Assembly: GCF_046845755.1 (NCBI RefSeq)
Contig: NZ_CP177357.1
Span: forward strand, 3,472,001 to 3,536,000
Source of the DNA: Rubrivirga sp046845755
Lineage (GTDB): Bacteria; Bacteroidota; Rhodothermia; Rhodothermales; Rubricoccaceae
DNA: 64,000 nt
Direction of reading: 5' to 3'
Program-made: the position numbers and the translations under genes
Shown: piece after piece, positions 50,294-58,723 of the stretch
Position numbering within the stretch: the stretch's first letter is position 1
How the letters are laid out: each line of letters opens with the position of its first letter
Notes under the pieces: model-generated
Databases searched by the model: none
What the model was told of the DNA's origin: nothing
The model's input: only the letters and a program-made list of their open reading frames with translations

Positions 50294-51529
50294 ATGCCCG
50301 CTGCGCTGCGCTCCCTGTCCACCTCGTGCGTCGTCGCCGGCGGCGGGCCGGCGGGGATGCTGGCGGGTGTGCTGCTGGCGCGGGCGGGCGTGCCCGTCGT
50401 CGTCCTCGAAAAGCACGGCGACTTTCTGCGCGACTTCCGGGGCGACACGGTGCACCCCTCGACGCTGCAGGTGATGGCGGACCTGGGCGTGCTCGATGCC
50501 TTTCTGGATCGCCCGCACCAGCGGCTCGACCGGCTGTGGGGCGAGATCGGCGAGACGACTGTCCGCGTAGCCGACTTCCGGCACCTTCCGACGGCCGCGC
50601 GCTTTCTGGCGCTCATGCCGCAGTGGGAGTTCCTGGACTTCGTGGCGGGCCTGGGCCGGCGCTACCCCACGTTCGAGGTGCGGATGAAGGCCGACGTGAC
50701 GGATCTCGTGTGGGACGCCGACGGCCGCGCGGTCGGCGTCCGGGCCACGACGCCCGACGGGCCGCTCGTGGTCGAGGCGGACCTCGTGATCGGGGCGGAT
50801 GGCCGGCGCTCGACGGTCCGCGACCGCGCCGGGCTGGCGGTCGAGGACCTGGGGGCCCCGATGGACGTGCTGTGGATGCGGCTGGGGCGCCGACCCGACG
50901 ACCCGCAGCCCCCGCTCGGCCGGATCCAGCGCGGCTCGATGTTCATCGCGCTCCCCCGCGACGGGTACTACCAGTGTGGGTACGTGGTGCCAAAGGGGGC
51001 GGCCGAGGACATCCGGGCGGCCGGGCTCGACGCCTTCCGCACCGCCATCGGCGAGGCCGCTCCGCTCTTGCGCGACCGGACCGACGCCCTCGCCACCTGG
51101 GACGACGTCAAGCTGCTGACCGTCGCCGTCGACCGGCTGACGCGGTGGGCGCGGCCCGGGCTGCTGTGCATCGGCGACGCCGCGCACGCGATGTCGCCCG
51201 TCGGCGGCGTGGGCATCAACGTGGCGCTGCAGGACGCCGTGGCAGCGGCGAACCTGCTCCACGGGCCGCTGGCGCGGGGCACGCCGACGCTGGCGGAGCT
51301 GGACCGGGTGCAGGCGCGGCGCGCGTTCGCGGTCCGCATGACGCAGCGGGTGCAGGTGGCGCTCCAGAACCGGGTGATCGGGCCGACGCTGGCGGGGGCG
51401 GGCCCGCTCCGGGTGCCGTGGCCGGCGCGTGTGCTGAGCGCGGTGCCGTGGCTGCAGCGGCTGCCGGCGCGGTTCGTCGGGATGGGGCCGCGGATGGAGC
51501 GGGTCGCCAGCCCGGACGCGTTTGCGTGA
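50294..51529 (+). CDS. FAD-dependent aromatic-type monooxygenase (FAD_binding_3 family)
   Basis: The protein has 411 residues of class A flavoprotein hydroxylase type. The ADP-binding motif is VVAGGGPAGMLAGVLL, the DG motif is IGADGRRSTVRDRA, and the GD motif is CIGDAAHAMSPVGGVGINVALQD. The start RGDTVHPSTL matches the family. It should hydroxylate a small, probably aromatic, substrate with NAD(P)H and oxygen. The ATG at 50294 is chosen because the FAD motif starts about 12 residues later and the promoter box lies upstream of it. A perfect hairpin terminator follows. Confidence 0.9.
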   Translation: MPAALRSLSTSCVVAGGGPAGMLAGVLLARAGVPVVVLEKHGDFLRDFRGDTVHPSTLQVMADLGVLDAFLDRPHQRLDRLWGEIGETTVRVADFRHLPTAARFLALMPQWEFLDFVAGLGRRYPTFEVRMKADVTDLVWDADGRAVGVRATTPDGPLVVEADLVIGADGRRSTVRDRAGLAVEDLGAPMDVLWMRLGRRPDDPQPPLGRIQRGSMFIALPRDGYYQCGYVVPKGAAEDIRAAGLDAFRTAIGEAAPLLRDRTDALATWDDVKLLTVAVDRLTRWARPGLLCIGDAAHAMSPVGGVGINVALQDAVAAANLLHGPLARGTPTLAELDRVQARRAFAVRMTQRVQVALQNRVIGPTLAGAGPLRVPWPARVLSAVPWLQRLPARFVGMGPRMERVASPDAFA

Positions 51530-51548
51530 GGGGCTCTAAACAGGCGAA

Positions 51549-51583
51549 CGCCCACCCCCCGAGAAAGGGGGTGGGCGCTCTTT
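51549..51583 (+). terminator. Terminator between FAD monooxygenase and ahcY
   Basis: A perfect 11-bp stem CGCCCACCCCC / GGGGGTGGGCG (51549-51559 and 51567-51577) with a 7-nt loop is followed by CTCTTT. The stop of the monooxygenase is 20 nt upstream. The neighbouring ahcY gene is convergent, so the hairpin may stop transcription from both sides. Confidence 0.8.
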
Positions 51584-51680
51584 CCGGTCGGCCATGGCGG
51601 TGGCCGGGTCCGGTCGGGGGCTGGCGGGGCCGAAGCGGGCCGCCAGCGGGTCGGTCAGCCTCGTACGCCGAGGCGGGGGC

Positions 51681-52976
51681 TCAGGTCCCGGCGGAGTAGT
51701 CCGTCGCGTAGACGACCTGCTCCTCGGTGAGCGAGTCGATCTCGAGGCCCATCGTCTCCAGCTTCACGCGGGCGATCTGCTGGTCGAGCTCCTCGGGCAG
51801 GTCGAGGACCGTCTTGGGCATCTCCTCGCCGGCCTCCTTGGACTGGATGAGGGCCAGGTGCGCCTGGAACTGGTTGGCGAAGCTCATGTCCATGACCTCC
51901 GAGGGGTGGCCCTCGGCGGCGGCGAGGTTGACGAGCCGGCCGTCGGCGAGCACGTAGACCTTCTTGCCGTTGTCGAGGGTGTACTCGCGGTTGTCGTCGC
52001 GGATCATCCGGGTGTCTTGGGAGATCTCGGCGAGCTCCTTGAGGTTGAGCTCGACGTCGTAGTGGCCCGTGTTGCAGACGATGGCGCCCTCCTTCATCGA
52101 GGCGAAGTGCTCGCCGCGGATGATGTCCTTCATGCCGGTCGCGGTCACGAAGATGTCGCCGACCTTGGCGGCCTCCTCCATCGTCATCACGCGCATCCCG
52201 TCGAGCGTCGCCTTGAGGGCGGCCGTCGGCTTGATCTCGGTGACGATGACGTTGGCGCCCATGCCCTTGGCCCGCATTGCCACGCCGCGGCCGCAGTGGC
52301 CGTAGCCGGCGACGACGAAGTTCTTGCCGGCGATCAGGACCGACGAGCCGCGCAGGATGCCGTCCAACGTCGACTGGCCCGTCCCGTAGACATTGTCGAA
52401 GTCCCACTTCGTCTCAGCGTCGTTGACGGCGTAGACGGGGTAGCCCAGCTTGCCGTCGGCGGCCATCGCGCGAAGGCGGTGGACGCCCGTCGTGGTCTCC
52501 TCCGAGCCGCCGATGATGGCGTCGAGCTTCTCGGGGAAGGCCGAGTGGACGCGGAAGATGAGGTCGGCGCCGTCGTCGAGCGTCGTGTCGGGCGTCTTGT
52601 CGATCGAGCGGTCGATGGACCAGTAGAAGCCGTCGGTGTCCTGGCCGTACCAGGCGTAGATCTCAATGCCGTCCTCGTCGCCGTTCGGGCCCATCGCGAG
52701 CGCGGCGGCCACGGAGTCGTTCGTCGAGAGCGGGTTGCAGCCGCTCCAGGCCACTTCGGCGCCGCACGCCTTGAGCGTCTCGCAGAGCACGGCGGTCTCC
52801 TTGGTGACGTGCAAGCAGCCCGTGATCTTGTAGCCGGCGAACGGCTTGGACTGGCTGTACTCCTCGCGGAGCTTCATGAGCACCGGCATGCGGCTCTCGG
52901 CCCACTCGATGCGCATCCGGCCCTCGGCCGCGAGCGAGAGGTCGGCGACTTTGTACTGTCCTTCCTTGTGATCCAT
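51681..52976 (-). CDS. ahcY: Adenosylhomocysteinase
   Basis: The protein has 431 residues and lacks the long insert of the Proteobacterial form. Substrate residues are in GCLHVTKETAVL, the NAD motif is VVAGYGHCGRGVAMRAKGMGA, shown here as GYGHCGRG, and other conserved runs are NPLSTNDSVAA, AVNDAETKWDFDNVYGTGQS and CNTGHYDVELN. It reversibly cleaves S-adenosylhomocysteine to adenosine and homocysteine in the methyl cycle. It appears monocistronic, with a possible promoter box 52 nt upstream. The C-terminus ends soon after EEQVVYATDY, shorter than the usual YRY ending, a known variation. Confidence 0.97.
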   Translation of the reverse strand: MDHKEGQYKVADLSLAAEGRMRIEWAESRMPVLMKLREEYSQSKPFAGYKITGCLHVTKETAVLCETLKACGAEVAWSGCNPLSTNDSVAAALAMGPNGDEDGIEIYAWYGQDTDGFYWSIDRSIDKTPDTTLDDGADLIFRVHSAFPEKLDAIIGGSEETTTGVHRLRAMAADGKLGYPVYAVNDAETKWDFDNVYGTGQSTLDGILRGSSVLIAGKNFVVAGYGHCGRGVAMRAKGMGANVIVTEIKPTAALKATLDGMRVMTMEEAAKVGDIFVTATGMKDIIRGEHFASMKEGAIVCNTGHYDVELNLKELAEISQDTRMIRDDNREYTLDNGKKVYVLADGRLVNLAAAEGHPSEVMDMSFANQFQAHLALIQSKEAGEEMPKTVLDLPEELDQQIARVKLETMGLEIDSLTEEQVVYATDYSAGT

Positions 52977-53027
52977 GGCGTTGGGGGGGTTGAGCCGGCA
53001 AGCCCGGCGAGGGTTTCATCTCAGACT

Positions 53028-53035
53028 GAAATTTA
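53028..53035 (-). promoter_or_regulatory. Possible -7 box TAAATTTC for ahcY
   Basis: The box is AT-rich and unusual against this background, with TAnnTTT intact, and lies 52 nt upstream of the ATG at 52976. The leader between them was inspected for an SAH-type riboswitch; none was recognised. Confidence 0.35.
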
Positions 53036-53191
53036 GGGCGCGAGGTCCCGCATCGTCCGCTAGGTCTATGCAAAGTCGTCGCCGGTGCCGTGTGGAGAGA
53101 ACGGGCACGGAGTGCCAAGACGCGCCCGGACTCCGCCTCCGATGCGCTACCAACGGGCGCGCCACGAATCTCATACCGCTCTGAATCCACA

Positions 53192-54303
53192 ATGGTCGTG
53201 GTGATTCGAGATCAGGTGACCACGGGAGTGACGCCCCGGGGGGGCGCCGCGTACCTTCCCGGAGATCGCCCACGACCCTCACATGCCGATGTCCCCCGCC
53301 CGCCTGCCCGCCTGCCCGCCTTGCCGGCGGTCCGGTGGGCGCAACTCGGGCACGCTGTGCGCGAGCTGGCCGACCCGCTGCGGCACCCGTCGACCGGGGC
53401 GTGGCTGGTGGCCGCCGGGGAGTCAGTCCGCCAGGCGGTCGGGGCGGCGGCGGTGACGGTGTTCGGCCCCGACGACGCGATCCACCCGGCCGCGTCGTCG
53501 CACCCGTCGTGGGCGGTCGCGGCGTTCGACGGCCACGCCGCCGCGCTGGCGGCGGCCGGGTGCCCGGCCCGCGCCCTGCGGGCCGGCGTCGCCACGCGGC
53601 GCGAGGTCTACGGGCCGGCCTTCGAGGCGCTGGCCGCGAGCCCGTACGTCCGGGAGTTCCTGCCCTCGATCGGAGCGCACGACGCGATGACGGTGGCCGC
53701 CGGGAGTGCCGACGCGGCGGTCCGCGTGGTGCTCAACGCCGACGACCCCGGGCGCCCGTTCGAACCCGAGGACGTCGCGGTGGCCCGGCTGCTCCAGCCG
53801 GCGCTCGCGGCCGGGCTGCTCACCGACCGGGCGCGGCGCGCGCCGACCTCGCCGCGCTCGCCGACGCGGCGGGGACATACTGCGTGGTGTTCGACGAGCG
53901 GGGCCACCGGCTCCACCTCTCGTCGGCCCTCGACGATGTGCTGGCGACCGAGCGGCGGCGCGACGCGCTGCTGACGCGCGCGGGCGACCTGGCGCGGCGG
54001 GCAGCGGGGCAGCCCCCCTTCCAGGGGTCGCGGGGCCCATACACGCTGGCGGCCTCGCCGGCTCAGCTCGATGGCCGGCCGGCGACCGTCGTCGCCGTGG
54101 GCGTGCCGGCGCGCGGCGCGCGGCTCACCCCACGCCAACAGGAGGTGGCCGAGCACCTCGCCCGGCGCCGCTCCAACCGCGAGATCGCGGCGGCCCTCGG
54201 GGTCAGCCCCCACACCGCCCGGCGCCACACCGAGGCGGTCCTCCGGGTGCTGGGGCTGACGGACCGCCGCGCCGTCGCCGACGCGCTCGGCCGCGCCGAG
54301 TAA
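53192..54303 (+). pseudogene. LuxR-type regulator with GAF-like domain, split by a frameshift
   Basis: Two overlapping reading frames make one protein. The first (stop at 53974) encodes a GAF-like domain (RELADPLRHPSTGAWLVAAG ... MTVAAGSADAAVRVVLNAD) up to LLTDRARR. The second continues with ADLAALADAAGTYCVVFDE and ends with a LuxR helix-turn-helix (LTPRQQEVAEHLARRRSNREIAAALGVS, VLGLTDRRAVADAL). The switch lies in the GC repeat at 53831-53843 and equals the loss of one base. It may be a real mutation, a sequencing error or, less likely, programmed -1 slippage. The start is uncertain; ATG 53192 is the first good candidate. It should be an unlinked transcription regulator if intact. Confidence 0.75.
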
Positions 54304-54349
54304 CCCCTGCCGGACCGCGCGCCGATCGACGGGGGGGCGGGCGGCGCCC

Positions 54350-56698
54350 TCAGTCGGCGGTTCGGCGGGCCGCGATCTCGGCCTCGACGGCGGCGGCCGC
54401 GCGCTCGGCACGGGCGGCCTCCGCCGGCCGGCCGGCCGCCGCGAGCACGTCGCGAAGGGTCCGGAACTGGAGGACGCGGTCGCCGAGCCAGGTCGTCGCG
54501 GAGTCGTACGGGACGGCGACGGAGGCCCGCGCCTCGGCCTCGGCCTCGGCGAGCCGCCCGAGGTCGAGGAGGACAAGGGCGCGCAAGCGGTACGCGCGGT
54601 TCCGCACGACGACCTCGGTGTCGGACAGCGTCTCGACCGTGCGGACGACCTCGGCGGTCAGCGTGTCGGCGGCGCCGAGCCGCCGGGCCTGGCGGAGCAC
54701 GCGGGCCAGCTGGATCTGGGCGCCCAACGTCCGCGCGTGGGTCGGGGCGTGGACGGCCCGGGTCTCGTCATATGACGCTCGCGCGACGCGCTCGGCGCCC
54801 GCCAGGTCGCCCCCAGCCGCGAGCAGGTGGCTCAGCGCGTTGCGGCGGGCCGTGATGGCGGGGTGCGCCCGCGGGTACACGGCCTCGCCCCGGGCCACGG
54901 CCGCCCGGAGCGCGGCGACGGCCTCGTCGTGGCGGCCCGCCCGCCCCAAAAAGTCGCTCAGCAGGTGGAGGAAGGCGCCGTCGTCGTCGGGGCTCCCGGC
55001 CGCGGCCCGCTGGGCGGCCTGGGCGTCGGCGACAGCCTCGGGGTGGCGGCCGAGGCAGGCGTAGGCGGCGGCCCGGCCCGCCAGCGCGTCGGCCCGCGCG
55101 GCGGCGCCGTGGCTTCGGGCGACGGCCTCGCCGAGCGCGGCCAGCGAACGCTCGCAGTGCCCCGCGGCGGTCTCGAGGTAGCCGACGTACGTGAGGGCTT
55201 GCGCGAGCACCCCGTCGGCGTCCCCGGCGCGTCGGGCGAGCGCCTCGGCGGCCCGGTATTGCGCCAGGCCCCGGGTCGGCTGGCCCACCCCCTCATACAA
55301 GCGCCCGAGTCGGAAGGTGAGGGCGGCCTTGAGGCGGGGGGCGTCGGCGTACTGGCCGCGGAGCCGGCGCGCGGCCCGGTCGATGAGGGCGACGGCCCGG
55401 AGCGTGTCCGGCCGGATCTCGTCGACGCCGGTCGCCCCGAACAGGTCGGTCAGGAGGTCGGCCGTGGCCTGGGCCTCGACGCGGGCGGCCTCGGCGGCGG
55501 TCCGGAGCTGCCGCTCGCGCACGCCGAACGCGGCCAGCAGCAGCAGCCCGAGCGCCCCGGCCACGCTCGCGGCCCGGTGCCGCCGGACGAACCGGACCGC
55601 GTGGTACCGGGCCGTCTGGCGCCGGGCCCGGACGGGCCGGCCGTCGCGGTACCGCCGGAGGTCCTCGGCGAGCGCGTCGACCGTCGCGTAGCGGTCGTCG
55701 GGCGCCTTCGCCAGCGCCTTCATCGCGATCGTGTCGAGGTCGCCCCGGAGCGCCCGCCCCCCGACGGCCGAGGGCGGCGGCGGGACTTCGTCGCACACGG
55801 CCCGGACCGCTTGGCGGAGCCCGCCGTCGATGGCGTACGGCCGGGCGCCCGCCAGCGGCTCGTAGAGCAGCACGCCGAGCGCGTAGACGTCCGTGGCGAC
55901 CGTGACTGGCTGGCCGAGCACCTGCTCCGGGGCGGCGTACTCGGGCGTCATCAGCCGGTGGCCGGTGGTCGTCAGCGCCCCGTCGTCGCCGTCGCCGAGC
56001 ACCTTCGCGATCCCGAAGTCGAGCAGCTTGACCTGCGCCCCGGACCCCGCCCCCGAGACCAGGATGTTCGACGGCTTGAGGTCGCGGTGGACGACGAGCC
56101 GGCGGTGGGCATAGGCGACCGCGTCGCAGACCTGGAGGATCAGCCGGAGCCGCTCGGCGAGCGGCACGCCCCGCGCGTAGTCCGTGACCGGGACGCCCTC
56201 GACGGCCTCCATCACCACGTACGGCGTCTCGGCGCCGGCCACGCCGGTCTCGGCCGACCCCGCGTCGAGGAACCGGGCGATGTGGGGGTGATCGAGCCGC
56301 CCCAGCACCCGGCGCTCGGCGAGGAAGCGGCCCACCAGGTCCGGCCCCGCGAGCGTGCCGTGGACGAGCTTCAGCGCCACGCGTGTGCCGACGTCGTCGC
56401 GGTCGGCCAGGAACACGCGGCCCTGCCCGCCGCGCCCGATCTCGCGGACGAGCCGGTACGGCCCGATGCGGACGCCCGCGAGGTCGGCGTCGTCGGGGGC
56501 GGGGCCGCCCCACGGGGCCGGGGCATCGAGAAAGGCGGGGACGGCGTCGGCGGCGGCGAGCAGTCCGGCCAGATCGGCGCGGAGCTCGGGGTCCGGCAGG
56601 GCCGCGAGAACGGCCGCGCGGCCGGCGGCGTCGCGCTCGAGCGCGTCGTCGAGAAGGGCCTGGAGCGTGGCCCAGCGGTCGGCGGCCGAGCCGCTCAC
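54350..56698 (-). CDS. Transmembrane Ser/Thr protein kinase with TPR-like domain
   Basis: The protein has 782 residues from a GTG at 56698 that overlaps the sigma factor stop (GTGA). Residues about 75-345 are a Hanks-type kinase. It has the glycine loop IGRGGQGRVF, Lys110 in ALKLV, Asp206 in HRDLKPSN, LLDFGIAKV and the APEQ motif. A single membrane helix (VAGALGLLLLAAFGV) near 385 leads to TPR-like repeats outside. Kinases paired with ECF sigma factors of this type are common in Planctomycetes, Acidobacteria and relatives. The kinase probably phosphorylates the sigma factor or its partner to turn it on; that link is inferred from the overlap. Confidence 0.93.
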   Translation of the reverse strand: MSGSAADRWATLQALLDDALERDAAGRAAVLAALPDPELRADLAGLLAAADAVPAFLDAPAPWGGPAPDDADLAGVRIGPYRLVREIGRGGQGRVFLADRDDVGTRVALKLVHGTLAGPDLVGRFLAERRVLGRLDHPHIARFLDAGSAETGVAGAETPYVVMEAVEGVPVTDYARGVPLAERLRLILQVCDAVAYAHRRLVVHRDLKPSNILVSGAGSGAQVKLLDFGIAKVLGDGDDGALTTTGHRLMTPEYAAPEQVLGQPVTVATDVYALGVLLYEPLAGARPYAIDGGLRQAVRAVCDEVPPPPSAVGGRALRGDLDTIAMKALAKAPDDRYATVDALAEDLRRYRDGRPVRARRQTARYHAVRFVRRHRAASVAGALGLLLLAAFGVRERQLRTAAEAARVEAQATADLLTDLFGATGVDEIRPDTLRAVALIDRAARRLRGQYADAPRLKAALTFRLGRLYEGVGQPTRGLAQYRAAEALARRAGDADGVLAQALTYVGYLETAAGHCERSLAALGEAVARSHGAAARADALAGRAAAYACLGRHPEAVADAQAAQRAAAGSPDDDGAFLHLLSDFLGRAGRHDEAVAALRAAVARGEAVYPRAHPAITARRNALSHLLAAGGDLAGAERVARASYDETRAVHAPTHARTLGAQIQLARVLRQARRLGAADTLTAEVVRTVETLSDTEVVVRNRAYRLRALVLLDLGRLAEAEAEARASVAVPYDSATTWLGDRVLQFRTLRDVLAAAGRPAEAARAERAAAAVEAEIAARRTAD

Positions 56699-57255
56699 GA
56701 CGCCAGCTCGCGGGCCAACCAGATCCGGGCCATCTTCCAATCCCGGTTGACGGTCGGCGTCGAGACGCCCAGCACCTCGGCCGTCTCCTCGATGGAGAGC
56801 CCGCCGAAAAACCGGACCTCGACGACCGACGCCTGGCGAGCGTCGAGCGCGGCGAGCCGGTCGAGGGCGGCGTGCAGGTCCAAGAGGTACGCGTCGGTGG
56901 GGGGCGCGCCGTGGAGGTCGTCCATGAGCGTGACGACGGCCTGCCCGCCCCCGCGCTTGCCGGCCCCCCGCCGCCGGGCGTCGCCGACGAGCACCTGGCG
57001 CATGGCCCGGGCGGCGACGCGCAGAAAGTGCCGGCGCCCGTCCCACTCGACGCCGTCGGTGCGGACGAGCCGGAAGTAGGCCTCGTGGACGAGGTCGGTG
57101 GTCGCGAGCGTCTGGCCGCGCCGTCCTCGGCGGATGGTCCGCGCCAGCCGCTGGAGCTCGTCGTAGACGATCGGGAGGACGTCGTCGAGCGCTTCGGGGC
57201 GCCCGTCGCTGGCTTCCTGCAACAGGCGGGTCACGGGTCCGGCCGGGTCGGTCAC
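56695..57255 (-). CDS. ECF sigma factor of the kinase-linked type
   Basis: The protein has 186 residues from a GTG at 57255 (MTDPAGPVTRLL). Region 2 is LPIVYDELQRLARTIRRG ... TTDLVHEAYFRLV and region 4 is LDARQASVVEVRFFGGLSIEETAEVLGVSTPTVNRDWK. This matches the TIGR02999-type ECF group found next to Ser/Thr kinases. No anti-sigma gene is present, in line with control by the overlapping kinase gene. A more upstream GTG at 57306 would precede the TAGGTTTC promoter box and was rejected. Likely targets are unknown; the divergent sorted secreted protein is a candidate. Confidence 0.92.
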   Translation of the reverse strand: MTDPAGPVTRLLQEASDGRPEALDDVLPIVYDELQRLARTIRRGRRGQTLATTDLVHEAYFRLVRTDGVEWDGRRHFLRVAARAMRQVLVGDARRRGAGKRGGGQAVVTLMDDLHGAPPTDAYLLDLHAALDRLAALDARQASVVEVRFFGGLSIEETAEVLGVSTPTVNRDWKMARIWLARELAS

Positions 57256-57284
57256 GGGGCGCACGGTCGGGGATCGGGGTGGGC

Positions 57285-57292
57285 GAAACCTA
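57285..57292 (-). promoter_or_regulatory. Likely -7 box TAGGTTTC for the sigma-kinase operon
   Basis: The box ends 29 nt before the GTG at 57255 and matches TAnnTTTG in seven of eight positions. It sits in the 143-nt divergent gap and decides against the GTG start at 57306. Confidence 0.5.
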
Positions 57293-57398
57293 ATCGCATC
57301 AGGCACACCGACTTCTGCAATCTCGCAGGCCCGTGATACGGCCGTCGCCGGTTTCGCCTACAGGTGGCAAGCCCCCCCTCCACTCTGCCCCCCTTGCC

Positions 57399-58574
57399 AT
57401 GCGCGCCTTGCTCCTCCTCGCTGTCGCCCTCGCCACGTCGGCCTCGGCGCAGCCCATCAACGACGACCTCTGGACGTCCGAGCCGATCTTCGGGACGGCA
57501 CCCTCGTCCTACACCGGGACCACGGTCGGCGCCAGCCGCGCCATCACCGAGTTGGCCTCGTCCTGCAACGGCGGCGACAACTCGGTGTGGTGGATCTTCG
57601 CGACCTCCGACACGGGGACGGTCACGATCGACCTCGCGGGCTCCGACTTCGACACCGTCGTCGACGTGTTCCGGCAGACGCCCCTGGGCGGGACGCTCAT
57701 CGACTGCAACGACGACGGCGCTAGCGGGACCACGTCCACGCTGACCGTCCCCGTGGAGGTCAACGCGCAGTACTTCGTCCGCGTGAGCGGGTACCTGGGC
57801 GCCGAGGGCGCCGTCGCGATGACGGTCGACGCCTCCGCCAGCGTCCTCAACTACCCCCCGGACGACGCGTTCATGGCCGACGGCAACCTGACGATCCAGC
57901 CGGGCTACGTCCACCTCGGCACGAACGTGAATGCGACGTTCGATCCCGGCGAGCCCCTGGCCGACTGCGCGTTCGGCGGGGCGCCCGGCGAGAACTCCGT
58001 CTGGCGATACTACCCCCACGGCCCGGCCGGTACCCTGACCATCCACACCGGCGGGTCGGGCTTCGACACCATCCTGGCCGTCTACGACGAGACCGGCGCG
58101 ATGGTAGCGTGCAACGACCAGGCGGGCGACCTCCTCCCCACGGGCGGTGCCGATGGCGAGTCGTACGTCGAATTCGAGACAGCGCCCGGAGTCGCCTACT
58201 TCGTCCAGGTGGTGGGGTGGCGGTCCGACGCGACCTCACCGGCCGCCGAGGGCCGGATCCAGTACTCCGTCTCGTTCGCGCCGCCGGTGGCCGCCGAGGA
58301 CGGCCCAGACGACGCGCTGACGTTCGCGGCGCCGATGCCGAACCCGACGGCCGGGGCGGTCCGGCTGGCGGCCACGCTGGCGGCCCCCGGCGCGGCTCGC
58401 GTCGAGGTGTTCGACGCGCTCGGCCGCAGTGTCGCCGTGGTCCATGACGGGCCCGTCCCCTCGGGCACGACGACGTGGACGTGGGCCGTCAGCGGCCAGC
58501 CGGCCGGGGTCTACGCGGTCCGCCTCACGGGCGAGGGTCGCACGGCGACTCGGACGGTCACGGTGGTCCGCTAG
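57399..58574 (+). CDS. Secreted protein with two PPC-like domains and type IX sorting domain
   Basis: The protein has 391 residues. A signal peptide (LLLLAVALATSASAQ) precedes two bacterial pre-peptidase C-terminal (PPC)-like beta-sandwich repeats. These are at about 20-145 (NSVWWIFATSDTGTVTIDLAGSDFDT) and 150-290 (NSVWRYYPHGPAGTLTIHTGGSGFDT); each has a pair of cysteines. The last 75 residues are a sorting domain (PMPNPTAGAVRL, VFDALGRSV, QPAGVYAVRLTGEG, TVTVVR). No catalytic domain is present, so it may be a surface binding protein. It is divergent from the sigma-kinase operon and is followed by a large hairpin. Confidence 0.88.
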   Translation: MRALLLLAVALATSASAQPINDDLWTSEPIFGTAPSSYTGTTVGASRAITELASSCNGGDNSVWWIFATSDTGTVTIDLAGSDFDTVVDVFRQTPLGGTLIDCNDDGASGTTSTLTVPVEVNAQYFVRVSGYLGAEGAVAMTVDASASVLNYPPDDAFMADGNLTIQPGYVHLGTNVNATFDPGEPLADCAFGGAPGENSVWRYYPHGPAGTLTIHTGGSGFDTILAVYDETGAMVACNDQAGDLLPTGGADGESYVEFETAPGVAYFVQVVGWRSDATSPAAEGRIQYSVSFAPPVAAEDGPDDALTFAAPMPNPTAGAVRLAATLAAPGAARVEVFDALGRSVAVVHDGPVPSGTTTWTWAVSGQPAGVYAVRLTGEGRTATRTVTVVR

Positions 58575-58593
58575 CTCACGCGCCCGGGCCCTC

Positions 58594-58627
58594 CGCGCGG
58601 CCGGTCTCCTCGGGGGCCGGCCGCGCG
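58594..58627 (+). terminator. Hairpin after the PPC-domain secreted protein
   Basis: A perfect 11-bp stem CGCGCGGCCGG / CCGGCCGCGCG (58594-58604 and 58617-58627) with a 12-nt loop starts 19 nt after the stop. No T tract follows, so it may be an mRNA-stabilising stem or a terminator of the GC-rich type. Confidence 0.55.
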
Positions 58628-58645
58628 TCCGTTCAGGGCGCGTCG

Positions 58646-58666
58646 GGGAATCGTGCGATCACCCGA
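58646..58666 (+). repeat. 21-nt direct repeat, copy 1
   Basis: The sequence GGGAATCGTG, then C, then GATCACCCGA lies 58 nt upstream of the unknown gene at 58724. Copy 2 at 63266-63286 differs only at the middle base (T). The core GTGnGATCAC is partly palindromic (GTG ... CAC), as in regulator-binding sites. Confidence 0.6.
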
Positions 58667-58723
58667 CGGGAGGATGGGCGACCGGCCGTATCTCTAAAAA
58701 GCCCTTCCCCAGTGCTCACGCCC

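Noticed and set aside
53041..53075. TAGGTCTA near 53061 as a promoter of the LuxR-type gene
   Set aside because: It is itself nearly palindromic, lacks the TTTG half of the box and is 130 nt from the best start codon.
52977..53100. An SAH riboswitch upstream of ahcY
   Set aside because: The leader has C-rich runs and a possible promoter box, but I could not fit the conserved core of the known SAH riboswitch.
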